Source: Spirochaetaceae bacterium
Lineage (GTDB): Bacteria; Spirochaetota; Spirochaetia; CADAEX01
Assembly: GCA_009778835.1 (NCBI GenBank)
Contig: WRFK01000012.1
Location: forward strand, 1-15,072
Length of the DNA stretch: 15,072 nucleotides
Direction of reading: 5' to 3'
Positions 1-7,963 of the stretch are shown here, in pieces; position 1 is the first letter of the stretch, and each line of letters starts with the position of its first letter. The notes below the pieces were generated by a model. That model had not been told where the DNA came from and did no database searches. It saw nothing but the letters and a program-made list of their open reading frames with translations. A program made the translations under genes and the position numbers.

Positions 1-2
1 GA

Positions 3-1199
3 GACTCCCAGCGTCTGGCACAAATAATTACAAACCTTGTCGGGAACGCTGTAAAGTTTACACCGGAAGAAGGGAATATCCGTATCAACACATACTTTTT
101 AGGGGAAAAAGAAGGTATTTGCAGTATAAAGATAACGATATCTGATACAGGAATCGGCATAAGCCCCGAGCAGCAGGCCCGTTTGTTCAAATCCTTCCAG
201 CAAGCCGAAAGCAGCACATCTCGCAAATTCGGAGGCACAGGTCTTGGTCTTGCAATTTCCAAGAATATAGTGGAAATGATGGGCGGAGAAATATGGATAG
301 AATCCGAGCTTGGAAAGGGAGCTACTTTTGCTTTTACGATTAAGGCAGCGCGGAGTACTATGGATGAGCAAAAACTCATGGGACATGGCCTTAACTGGAA
401 CAATATCCATATCTTGGTAGCAGATAACGATGCAGACACCAAGGCATTTTTTAAGAAAATCACCGGGGAATTCGGCGCACACTGCGATACTGCTTTAAAT
501 GGAGAGGATGCGCTCAGCCTTGTCCGGCAGAACAAAGCCTATGATATTTATTTTATAGGCAATGAATTACCGGATATGGATGGATTGAAGTTGGTAAAAA
601 CATTAAAAGAGATGGGAACCATTGCAAAAAAAAGCACTATAGCCATGTTTACAGACCAATCCATGAATTTAATTGAAAGTGATGCAAAAAAAATGGGAAT
701 TTATAAATTTGTAAATAAACCATTATTCCCATCAAACATTATAGATACCACAAACGATATCCTTGGTTTAAGCACTAAGCATACAGAGGAAATACCTGAA
801 GAGACTAATATTGTTTTCAAAGGCTGCCATATTCTGCTGGCAGAAGATGTGGAGATTAACCGCGAAATTGTTCTATCCATGCTTGAGTCAACTCTTCTCT
901 CGATAGATTGCGCAGAGAACGGTGTGCAAGCATTAAAAATGTTTATAGATGATCCGGATAAATATGACATGATATTTATGGATATACAGATGCCGGAGAT
1001 GGATGGCTATGAAGCTACCCGGCGTATTCGGGAATTAGATTCGCCAAGCGCTAAAGAGATCCCTATCATAGCAATGACTGCTAACGTATTCCGCGAGGAT
1101 ATTGACCGTTGCTTTAACGCAGGCATGAATGATCATATTGGAAAACCATTGGCGTTTGATGAAGTTTTTAGTAAATTAAAAGTGTATTTAAAATATTGA
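3..1199 (+). CDS. Hybrid histidine kinase, C-terminal part (HATPase + two receivers), 5' truncated by window
   Basis: The frame is open from the window edge, so the start lies upstream; 398 codons are visible. The first visible residues are the N-box of a HATPase_c domain (NLVGNAVKFTP, about 29-63). DTGIG and GGTGLGLAIS boxes follow (about 150-260). Two receiver domains come next. Receiver 1 (about 405-755) lacks the phospho-acceptor Asp: Gly is at 558-560 within FIGNELPDMDG. It also has Asn (426-428) in place of the second acidic residue of the Mg2+ pocket, but keeps the Lys of the VNKP motif. Receiver 2 (about 825-1196) is canonical, with ED, MDIQMPEMDG, MTAN and GKP motifs. It should autophosphorylate and pass phosphate to receiver 2. 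No HPt or output domain is present. It is a paralogue of the kinase at 1835-3784 and lies 74 bp upstream of the V4R gene, probably in one operon. The internal TTG at 183 is not a real start, because the domain continues upstream of it. Confidence 0.93.
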   Translation, partial: DSQRLAQIITNLVGNAVKFTPEEGNIRINTYFLGEKEGICSIKITISDTGIGISPEQQARLFKSFQQAESSTSRKFGGTGLGLAISKNIVEMMGGEIWIESELGKGATFAFTIKAARSTMDEQKLMGHGLNWNNIHILVADNDADTKAFFKKITGEFGAHCDTALNGEDALSLVRQNKAYDIYFIGNELPDMDGLKLVKTLKEMGTIAKKSTIAMFTDQSMNLIESDAKKMGIYKFVNKPLFPSNIIDTTNDILGLSTKHTEEIPEETNIVFKGCHILLAEDVEINREIVLSMLESTLLSIDCAENGVQALKMFIDDPDKYDMIFMDIQMPEMDGYEATRRIRELDSPSAKEIPIIAMTANVFREDIDRCFNAGMNDHIGKPLAFDEVFSKLKVYLKY

Positions 1200-1273
1200 T
1201 GACATGTTGCGCGGTCATGCAGTGCAAACAGCATAATCGTGCTTTACGGTAAATAATAAGGAGAAACTTTAAC

Positions 1274-1813
1274 ATGGAAGAAAAAAATGTATTTTTAAAA
1301 GGGAAAAAACACGAATACTTCATGTGGGAAAATATAGGCGACATCAAAGGAGGACGCGGAGACCTGGGCGAAGAAATGCCGGTACTTGTATACCGATTGA
1401 TGCAGTATACAATGTTGGACGTCCTCAGCAAGGCTCACGGTCTTGAACAGGCAAATGAATATTTCCGTCAGGCCGGTTTTTTGGCTGGGACAGAATTCGC
1501 AAAGCACACATTAGATTTGAAAGTTGAGTTTAACACATTCATAGCTAATTTACAAAAAGCGCTACAAGATTTAAAGATCGGTATTCTGCGTATGGAAGCG
1601 TTTGATCCTGACACCGGCAATATTGTACTTACAGTCGGACAGGATTTGGATTGCAGCGGGTTACCCATTACGAATGAAAATGTATGTAATTATGACGAAG
1701 GTTTTATTGCCGGTATACTTGAAGCGTATACAGGAAAAAAATACAATGTCCGCGAAGTTGATTGCTGGGCAAGCGGCGATAGAGTCTGCCGTTTCAACGG
1801 AACTGTCATGTAG
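1274..1813 (+). CDS. Stand-alone V4R-domain small-molecule-binding protein with a zinc-site pattern
   Basis: This 179-residue protein is nearly all V4R (4-vinyl reductase) domain, with no membrane segment or output domain. The C-terminal half has the family pattern: CSGLP (127-131), VCNYDEGFIAGILEAYTGK (137-155) and EVDCWASGDRVCRF (161-174). The residues Cys138, Glu161, Cys164 and Cys172 have the spacing C-x22-E-x2-C-x7-C. From memory this equals the structural zinc site of the phenol sensors PoxR, MopR and DmpR. V4R domains bind small hydrophobic ligands in those activators and also occur in bacteriochlorophyll-related proteins. Here the domain is separate, and the soluble hybrid kinase starts 21 bp downstream. 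The inferred role is a cytoplasmic ligand sensor that controls that kinase, much as H-NOX proteins control partner kinases. The ligand is unknown. AAGGAG at 1258-1263 supports the ATG start. Confidence 0.88.
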   Translation: MEEKNVFLKGKKHEYFMWENIGDIKGGRGDLGEEMPVLVYRLMQYTMLDVLSKAHGLEQANEYFRQAGFLAGTEFAKHTLDLKVEFNTFIANLQKALQDLKIGILRMEAFDPDTGNIVLTVGQDLDCSGLPITNENVCNYDEGFIAGILEAYTGKKYNVREVDCWASGDRVCRFNGTVM

Positions 1814-1834
1814 GTTTAAGAGCAGGTAGTTTTA

Positions 1835-3784
1835 ATGAAGCCCACTGCAGAAATTTTATTTAATTATTTGCACGATGTTATATACGATCCGCCAAACGCT
1901 GTTTTGGATGTCGAAAATTTGCCCGAGGATTTTCGGGATTTTGGCAACGGGCTTCAATACTTTGCAGAATGTGTCATGGAAACCAAGACGCTGGCGCAAT
2001 CTCTGGCAAAGGGCGATCTGACAGACAAACTGCCGCGCTCAGGCAATGAAATAGCAGCCCCGCTAAAATCATTGCATGCTTCACTAAAACATCTTACATG
2101 GCAGGCGCAGCAAATAGCGCGGGGGGACTACCAACAACGCGTGAGTTTCATGGGTGATTTTGCCGGTGCGTTCAATACTATGGCGGGACAACTGGAAAAA
2201 CGGCGAAAGATTGATACTCAGGAAAAATCCAAATTGCAACAATATATCAACCTGGTCCTTTCAAGTACGCCTAATATACTTTTGGCATTTGATACTGAAG
2301 GAAAAGCGGTCTTTGCCAGTGAATCTTATTTACGCCGCTGTAAAATATCATCAGCAGATAAGGTTCATGGCAAATCATTCTCTGAATTACTATCCCCTGT
2401 TGTTACGGAAGAATTTCTTTTGACCACCGGCAAGATGCTTAACAACGCCCTTGCTAATTTGAATACATCTGTTATAGAACAGAATATAGATTTTGGGCAG
2501 GATGGCTGCTTACGCACATATCTCTTTCATGTATCCCCGATATTGCATGAAAATAATATGGTCATGGGAACCCTCTTTATTTTCGACGATATGACCGAGA
2601 TCATACAGGCCAGACATGCGGCAGAACGCGCCCTTAAATTAGCCGGGCAGTCTGCCCGCGCTAAATCCGACTTCCTCGCCCGAATGAGCCATGAGATGCG
2701 TACGCCTATGAATGCAATCATCGGCATGTCGACTATAGGGAAGAAAAATGCAGATAATGCCCATATAATACATTGCTTTGAGAATATAACCGAGGCATCC
2801 AATCAATTATTAAACGTTATCAATGATATTTTCGATATATCGGAAATAGAATCCGACAACCTTCAATTGTCCTATCAGGAATTCAATTTTGTAAATATGC
2901 TTGATAATATTAAAAACACTTTTCAAGTACAGACAGATAAGCAAAAACAAAAATTCACAACCGATATTGACGGCAATATCCCCTTAAATATCATATCGGA
3001 TGAAAAGCGTTTGACTCAGGTAATAACAAATATCCTCTCAAATGCCGTTAAATTTACACCGGAAAATGGCTCTATATCTTTGACTGCAAAGAAAACAAAC
3101 GAAGCAGATGGATATTGCACAATTAGTTTTACGGTAAAGGATACAGGAATAGGAATATCGCAAGAACAACAGAAAAAATTATTTATCCCATTTGAGCAGG
3201 CAGATGGAGGCACTTCCCGCAAATTCGGCGGCACAGGTCTTGGTCTTGCAATTTCAAAACGTATTCTGGAAATGATGGGGGGCAATATTTATGTTGAATC
3301 GGAACCCGGAAAAGGCTCCTCCTTTACATTTGAAATTACGGTGCAGATAAAGGCTGTTACAGAGACATCTGCAGAAACAGAACTTATACCAATAAATAAT
3401 ATTTTTCTGGGAAAGAAGATTATGATTGCCGAGGATGTGGAAATAAATCGCGAAATCATATCTACTCTTCTTGAAGAGACCGGCGTAGAGATAGACTTCG
3501 CTTTTAATGGAGTGAAAGCAGTTGATAAGTTTATATCCAATCCAGGCGCTTATGAATTTATCTTTATGGATATCCGGATGCCTGAAATGGATGGATATGA
3601 AGCAACAAAACTTATACGCTCGTCCGGCTTGCCGGAAGCTGAGAAAATTCCGATCATAGCAATGACTGCAAATATTTCGTATGAAGATATTGAACGCTGT
3701 TTTGCAGCCGGTATGAACGGACACCTTGGAAAACCTATAGATGTTGATAAAGTTATCGAAAAACTCAGGGAATATCTGCTTTAA
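1835..3784 (+). CDS. Soluble hybrid sensor histidine kinase (HAMP-like, PAS, HisKA, HATPase, receiver)
   Basis: The protein has 649 residues and no transmembrane helix, so it should be cytoplasmic. Domains in order: an N-terminal module (1-50), a HAMP-like region (about 51-125, with AKGDLTDKLP and ARGDYQQRVSFMG), PAS (about 136-257), and HisKA with phospho-acceptor His286 in SHEMRTPMN. HATPase_c follows, with N-box Asn399/Asn403, DTGIG 436-440 and GGTGLGLAIS 465-474. The C-terminal receiver (about 527-649) has Glu533/Asp534, phospho-acceptor Asp579, Thr611 and Lys633. All catalytic residues are present. The kinase and its receiver can form an intramolecular relay, but no HPt or response regulator is encoded nearby. 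The start at 1835 has a weak AGGT ribosome site (1824-1827) and lies 21 bp after the V4R gene, so the two are probably co-transcribed and translationally linked. A HAMP-like module without membrane anchors suggests the input comes from a protein partner such as the V4R protein; this is inference. Confidence 0.93.
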   Translation: MKPTAEILFNYLHDVIYDPPNAVLDVENLPEDFRDFGNGLQYFAECVMETKTLAQSLAKGDLTDKLPRSGNEIAAPLKSLHASLKHLTWQAQQIARGDYQQRVSFMGDFAGAFNTMAGQLEKRRKIDTQEKSKLQQYINLVLSSTPNILLAFDTEGKAVFASESYLRRCKISSADKVHGKSFSELLSPVVTEEFLLTTGKMLNNALANLNTSVIEQNIDFGQDGCLRTYLFHVSPILHENNMVMGTLFIFDDMTEIIQARHAAERALKLAGQSARAKSDFLARMSHEMRTPMNAIIGMSTIGKKNADNAHIIHCFENITEASNQLLNVINDIFDISEIESDNLQLSYQEFNFVNMLDNIKNTFQVQTDKQKQKFTTDIDGNIPLNIISDEKRLTQVITNILSNAVKFTPENGSISLTAKKTNEADGYCTISFTVKDTGIGISQEQQKKLFIPFEQADGGTSRKFGGTGLGLAISKRILEMMGGNIYVESEPGKGSSFTFEITVQIKAVTETSAETELIPINNIFLGKKIMIAEDVEINREIISTLLEETGVEIDFAFNGVKAVDKFISNPGAYEFIFMDIRMPEMDGYEATKLIRSSGLPEAEKIPIIAMTANISYEDIERCFAAGMNGHLGKPIDVDKVIEKLREYLL

Positions 3785-3845
3785 TTTAATTGCATTCAAT
3801 ATACACTAATCTATTCTGAAAAATACAACAACGATTGAGAAAAAG

Positions 3846-3881
3846 TTCCAATTTTACATTTTGTACCAATTTCCAATTTTA
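3846..3881 (+). repeat. Short direct repeats TTCCAATTTTA
   Basis: The 11-mer TTCCAATTTTA occurs at 3846-3856 and again at 3871-3881, a 25-bp period. A partial third CCAATTT lies between them at 3866-3872. The repeats sit about 35 bp upstream of the -35 box of the first SBP gene and could be binding sites for an upstream regulator. They may also be a chance product of an A+T-rich spacer. Confidence 0.35.
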
Positions 3882-3913
3882 ATTTATAGCTCTTTTGCCT
3901 GGAAATTTTTCGC

Positions 3914-3942
3914 TTGACGATTTATTAATTGAGGGATAAGAT
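3914..3942 (+). promoter_or_regulatory. Sigma-70-type promoter of SBP 1 gene
   Basis: TTGACG (3914-3919), a 17-bp spacer and TAAGAT (3937-3942) form a plausible promoter 38 bp before the start codon. The block from TTGACG to GGATAA recurs before the second SBP gene (7964-7992) with only four differences in 26 bp and the same spacing. That conservation is the main support for it. Confidence 0.65.
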
Positions 3943-3946
3943 GAAA

Positions 3947-3961
3947 TGATAAGTATTATAA
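3947..3961 (+). promoter_or_regulatory. Candidate Fur/PerR-family operator
   Basis: TGATAAG-T-ATTATAA matches the 7-1-7 Fur consensus (TGATAATnATTATCA) at 12 of 14 arm positions. It matches the PerR consensus (TTATAATnATTATAA) equally well. It covers the expected transcription start just downstream of the -10 box, where a bound repressor would block initiation. The leader is A+T-rich, so a chance match is possible. No such match lies before the second SBP gene. Confidence 0.4.
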
Positions 3962-3980
3962 TAACAATTGGAGAGAATAT

Positions 3981-5036
3981 ATGAAAAAAATTTTTAGTCT
4001 TATGCTTATTTTCACTATCGCTATGTTGGTTATTTTTGCTGGTTGCGGCCGAGGTAACAAAGCCCCTGTTTCCAGTACATCGAATGATGGTCCAACAGGA
4101 AAAATTTTGATTTACACATCCATGTATGAGGATATCATTGAAGCAGTATCCAAAGTTCTTGCCAGAAAGTTCCCAAATTGTCAGATTGAATTCTTCTACG
4201 GCGGAACAGGCACAATTCAGGCAAAAGTTGCTGCTGAAATAGCTGCAAATAAACTGGGCTGCGATATGCTTATGGTTGCAGACCCTGCTTATTCACTGGA
4301 ATTAAAAGAAAAAGGGCTACTCTATGCATATAAGTCAAGAGAAGCTTCTCATCTTGCTTTTGATTATGACAAAGATGGCTACTGGTATCCTGTAAGGATA
4401 AGTAATATGGTATTGGCATATAATCCTGAAAAATATGCTAAAAACACCATTCCAAATTCTCTTTATGATTTTGCCTTTGATTCAAAAGTTAAGGGAGCTG
4501 TTTCTATGAGCAACCCTCTTACCTCAGGAACTGCTATGGCATCAATTACAGCTTTAAGAGATAAATACGGTTATGAGTATTTTGCAGCTCTTGGCAAACA
4601 GGAAGTAAAGATCGAATCAGGCTCTGTAGCTCTGGTAAAACTTGAAACCGGAGAATGCAAGGTAATCATGATCCTCGAAGAATCAGTTTTGAAGAAAAGA
4701 GAAGAAGAAAAATCTAAACTGGAAGTTATATATCCGACAGATGGTACTATAGTAGTTCCTTCTACAATCATGACAGTCAATGACCAGTGGAGCGCTAACA
4801 AGAATACCAAAGCAGCAGAAGCAATTACCGACTGGTTTCTTGGTACAGAAGGACAGGAAGCTATTGTAGATGGTTGGATGCATTCAGCCAGGCTTAATTT
4901 TAACAAAATCCCCTATGATGCAATTCCTACCAGACAAATCAGGGACAATAGTATGCCGGTAAACTGGGAAAATTGTTATCGCCAAAGGGAAGAACTCAGA
5001 ACCAAATTTGAAGAAAACGTAACAAAAAAGAAATAA
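3981..5036 (+). CDS. ABC transporter substrate-binding lipoprotein 1 (Fe3+/SBP_bac_6-type)
   Basis: The product is a 351-residue periplasmic solute-binding lipoprotein. A Lys-rich start and hydrophobic stretch (4-20) end in FAGC with lipid-acceptor Cys22. Phe at -3 is unusual outside the relaxed spirochaetal lipobox. The mature protein has family features of the iron(III)/hexose-phosphate/aminoethylphosphonate binders: KILIYTS (41-47), YGGTGTIQAK (73-82), NPLTSGTA (178-185) and YPTDGT (251-256). I see no Tyr-Tyr pair like the iron ligands of FbpA, so the substrate is open. It begins the transporter operon, 44 bp before the permease, with GGAGAG at 3970-3975 as ribosome site. It is about 80% identical over its length (hand alignment) to the product at 8027-9079; the signal peptides and linkers differ most. 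Multiple SBP lipoproteins per transporter recall the Bit iron system described in Brachyspira. Confidence 0.88.
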   Translation: MKKIFSLMLIFTIAMLVIFAGCGRGNKAPVSSTSNDGPTGKILIYTSMYEDIIEAVSKVLARKFPNCQIEFFYGGTGTIQAKVAAEIAANKLGCDMLMVADPAYSLELKEKGLLYAYKSREASHLAFDYDKDGYWYPVRISNMVLAYNPEKYAKNTIPNSLYDFAFDSKVKGAVSMSNPLTSGTAMASITALRDKYGYEYFAALGKQEVKIESGSVALVKLETGECKVIMILEESVLKKREEEKSKLEVIYPTDGTIVVPSTIMTVNDQWSANKNTKAAEAITDWFLGTEGQEAIVDGWMHSARLNFNKIPYDAIPTRQIRDNSMPVNWENCYRQREELRTKFEENVTKKK

Positions 5037-5080
5037 TATTGTAATAAAAGTTTACTAAAAACCCCGATAATGGAGCATTT

Positions 5081-6784
5081 ATGCAGGATGTAGCACTTCC
5101 ACTTCTAAAAAAAGAAAGATTTAACTTTGATATAAAATGGCTGGTTATCGGGGGAATTGTTGCGTTCCTTCTTGTCTTTCAGGTTTTTCCACTCCTATAT
5201 CTTGTTTTCAGGGCATTCTTTTCAACAGGTACTTTTTCCCTGGGAGCATTAAAGAGGATGTATTCATATCCTCTTAACTGGGATGCCTTTACTAATACAA
5301 TTATTACAGCAAGCCTTTCCATGCTTTTCGGAATCATGATTGCTTTTCCCCTTGCATGGCTTGTAGGAAGAACAAACCTTTATGGAAAAAAGTTCTTCCG
5401 TACTCTTTTCGTCATGACTTATATGGTGCCTCCATACGTAGGCGCTATGGCATGGCTGCGCTTGCTTAATCCAACAGTTGGAAACCTCAATGTATTCATT
5501 CAGAATATTTTTGGATTAGACAAAGCCCCTTTTAACATTTATTCAATAGGCGGATTGGTATGGGTACTCACTACCTTTTACTACCCTTACGCTTTTATAA
5601 CAATTTCAAGAGCAATGGAAAAAATGGATCCATCGCTGGAAGAAGCTTCCCGAATTTCAGGATCTTCTCCTTTTAAGACATTGCGCACCATTACTATGCC
5701 TATGATGGCCCCGAGCATCGTAGCTGCAGCTCTTTTAGTATTTGTTTCAGCTGCTTCCTGTTACGGCATCCCTTCCATTATTGGCGCTCCGGGAAGAGTT
5801 CACACAGTAACCACAAGGATCATCGACTATGTTTACATAGGTTCACAGGATGGTCTTACAGATGCGACTACTCTGGCGTTTTTCCTGATGATAATCGCTA
5901 ACATTGTTCTCTATGTCTCAACCTTTGTAGTGGGACGAAAACAGTACATAACTGTATCCGGAAAATCCACAAGGCCAAACATTGTTGACTTGGGCAGGTG
6001 GAGACTTTTCTTTACTGTATTAATAACTCTTTTCGCATTTATCATTGTAATCTTGCCATTCCTTACTGTTGCAACAACGTCGATAACAATAAACATGGGA
6101 AAAGGGTTATCTATGGATAACATTACTTTCCTGCACTGGGAGCGGATTTTTACCAGAAAATCGATAATCCAGTCCGGAATGAACAGTTTTATTTCCGCAT
6201 CTATAGCAGCCACTGCCGGTATGGTAATTTCCTGCGTAATGGCTTATTTACTCATCAGAACCAATGTTAAAGGCCGCCGCATTCCCGATTTTCTCATAAC
6301 TGTTGGAAGCGGTACACCAAGCGTTGTTATTGCATTGTCATTGATTATGGCAATGTCCGGCAAGTTCGGCATTAACATCTACAACACACTTTCGATAATG
6401 ATCATAGCATATATGATCAAGTATCTTCTTATGGGTATGAGGACAGTGGTTTCTGCCATGAGCCAAATTTCGCCTTCTTTGGAAGAGGCTTCCCAAATAT
6501 CGGGGGCAAAATGGTTGCGTGGATTTAAAGATATTACCATACCCCTTATTATCCCATCTGTGGTAGCAGGCTGGTTCTTGATCTTCATGCCCTCTTTTTA
6601 TGAATTGACCATGTCTACCCTGCTTTATTCCAATAACACAAAAACACTTGGTTATGAATTATATACTTATCAAACCTTTCACAGCCAACAGACCGCTTCG
6701 GCGCTTGCTACAGCGATTCTTATTCTGGTTATTGTGGTGAACTGGCTGCTAAATAAGCTCACAGCCGGCAAATTTTCTGTTTAA
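5081..6784 (+). CDS. Fused two-domain ABC transporter permease (FbpB/AfuB-like)
   Basis: This 567-residue inner-membrane protein has about 12 hydrophobic segments in two halves of about six each (roughly residues 20-285 and 308-556). Each half carries the cytoplasmic EAA coupling loop that docks on the ATPase: EEASRISGSSPF (187-198) and EEASQISGAKWL (468-479), each followed by a conserved Pro. One fused chain with two BPD_transp_1 domains is the hallmark of FbpB-, AfuB- and SfuB-type permeases; phosphonate importers usually use two separate subunits. GGAG at 5072-5075 supports the ATG. It lies between SBP 1 and the ATPase (15-bp gap) and most likely forms the whole membrane channel by itself. 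Substrate is not readable from the sequence. Confidence 0.92.
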   Translation: MQDVALPLLKKERFNFDIKWLVIGGIVAFLLVFQVFPLLYLVFRAFFSTGTFSLGALKRMYSYPLNWDAFTNTIITASLSMLFGIMIAFPLAWLVGRTNLYGKKFFRTLFVMTYMVPPYVGAMAWLRLLNPTVGNLNVFIQNIFGLDKAPFNIYSIGGLVWVLTTFYYPYAFITISRAMEKMDPSLEEASRISGSSPFKTLRTITMPMMAPSIVAAALLVFVSAASCYGIPSIIGAPGRVHTVTTRIIDYVYIGSQDGLTDATTLAFFLMIIANIVLYVSTFVVGRKQYITVSGKSTRPNIVDLGRWRLFFTVLITLFAFIIVILPFLTVATTSITINMGKGLSMDNITFLHWERIFTRKSIIQSGMNSFISASIAATAGMVISCVMAYLLIRTNVKGRRIPDFLITVGSGTPSVVIALSLIMAMSGKFGINIYNTLSIMIIAYMIKYLLMGMRTVVSAMSQISPSLEEASQISGAKWLRGFKDITIPLIIPSVVAGWFLIFMPSFYELTMSTLLYSNNTKTLGYELYTYQTFHSQQTASALATAILILVIVVNWLLNKLTAGKFSV

Positions 6785-6799
6785 AAAAAGGGAGAGTCC

Positions 6800-7864
6800 A
6801 TGTCTAGCATTACTATTAATAAGGTGACCAAATATTTTGACAAAGTGGAAGTTATAAAAGAATTTTCCGAGCTCATAGCTGAAAAGGAATTTGTTACTCT
6901 TCTTGGCCCTTCGGGTTGTGGAAAGACAACGATGTTGCGTATGATCGCTGGTTTTGAAAAACCCACTTCCGGAGAAATCCATATTGGAAACACAGTAGTG
7001 AGTTCCGCCAAAAAATTTGTCCCTCCCGAACAGCGCGGCATTGGTATGGTATTCCAGTCTTATGCTGTATGGCCCCATATGACTGTTTTTGAAAATGTTG
7101 CCTATCCTCTTAAGATCGCAAAACTTTCCAAAAGCGAAATAAAAGCAAAGGTTGAAAGAGTTCTTGAGACTGTTCATCTTGGACCATACTCACATAGAAT
7201 CCCTTCCCAGCTTTCAGGCGGACAACAACAGCGTGTTGCGCTTGGCAGAGCGCTGGTTTCGGAACCCAATCTCCTCCTTCTGGATGAGCCGCTTTCCAAT
7301 CTGGACGCAAAGCTCAGGGAAAGTATGCGTTTTGAAATCAAAGAGATTCAGAAAAAATTCGGCATTACAGTTGTCTACGTTACCCATGATCAAACAGAAG
7401 CTATGGCTATGTCGGATCGTATCATAGTCCTTAACCACGGGCTTATACAGCAGATTGCGCCGCCCACAGAAATTTACTGCCGTCCGTCAAATAAGTTTGT
7501 TGCAGACTTTGTTGGAAAAGTTAATTTCCTGAAAGGCGAAGCCAAAATCGGAAAAATAGAGCTTAGCAATATTGGTCAGTCTATCCCTTATCAGGGAACA
7601 TATACTGGCAAAGTTACAGTAGCCATAAGACCGGAGAATATAGTCCTTTCTCCATCGGATCCAAATTCTTGTCCAGGCGGAATACTGGAAGGCAAACTCC
7701 TCGCCATGTTCTATTTAGGAGACATAAACGATTGCAGAATAGCTATTAATAATGACATCATCAGGGTTATTGCCGAAAGCAACACTTTTAACACTCTTAA
7801 GGAAGGACAAAATCTTTCTCTTGGAATCAAGAATATTCTGGTCTACGAAGAGAAGAGCGAATAA
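6800..7864 (+). CDS. ABC transporter ATPase (FbpC/PotA-type)
   Basis: The product is a 354-residue ATPase of the CUT1/iron/polyamine importer type. It has Walker A GPSGCGKTT (36-44), Q-loop Gln86, signature LSGGQ (138-142), Walker B LLLLDEP (158-164), D-loop SNLD and switch His196 in THDQTEAM. The region after about residue 240 is a C-terminal TOBE-like regulatory domain, including the TVAIRPENI stretch. The NBD is closest in style to FbpC/AfuC. A GGGAGAG ribosome site at 6790-6796 precedes the ATG. It is the third gene of the importer operon and should pair as a homodimer with the two EAA loops of the permease. The TOBE domain could sense ligand or metal. Confidence 0.93.
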   Translation: MSSITINKVTKYFDKVEVIKEFSELIAEKEFVTLLGPSGCGKTTMLRMIAGFEKPTSGEIHIGNTVVSSAKKFVPPEQRGIGMVFQSYAVWPHMTVFENVAYPLKIAKLSKSEIKAKVERVLETVHLGPYSHRIPSQLSGGQQQRVALGRALVSEPNLLLLDEPLSNLDAKLRESMRFEIKEIQKKFGITVVYVTHDQTEAMAMSDRIIVLNHGLIQQIAPPTEIYCRPSNKFVADFVGKVNFLKGEAKIGKIELSNIGQSIPYQGTYTGKVTVAIRPENIVLSPSDPNSCPGGILEGKLLAMFYLGDINDCRIAINNDIIRVIAESNTFNTLKEGQNLSLGIKNILVYEEKSE

Positions 7865-7963
7865 ATTTAATAAATTATTTGCTTTTTCACTCTTTTGTAA
7901 ATAATCCTCTTGTTTATTCTTTCTCCATCTATTTTATATTTCCTCTGTTTTCTTTAATTGACA

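Noticed and set aside
99..482. 127-codon minus-strand frame opposite the first kinase, and other minus-strand frames such as 6749-7177
   Set aside because: These are shadows of conserved sense-strand domains with no motif of their own.
183..1199. TTG at 183 as start of the first kinase
   Set aside because: The same frame is open back to the window edge and encodes the N-box and DTGIG motifs of the same HATPase domain, so the gene continues upstream.
1200..1273. Regulatory hairpin between the first kinase and the V4R gene
   Set aside because: Only very short inverted repeats (AGCA/TGCT) are present, no better than chance; the gap fits ordinary operon spacing.
3254..3799. 181-codon minus-strand frame opposite the second kinase
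   Set aside because: It is antisense to the highly conserved HATPase and receiver codons, its Cys/Phe/Tyr-rich product has no recognisable domain, and no ribosome site or promoter supports it.
7865..7963. Terminator after the ATPase gene
   Set aside because: The stretch is A+T- and pyrimidine-rich but has no G+C-containing stem followed by a T-run.
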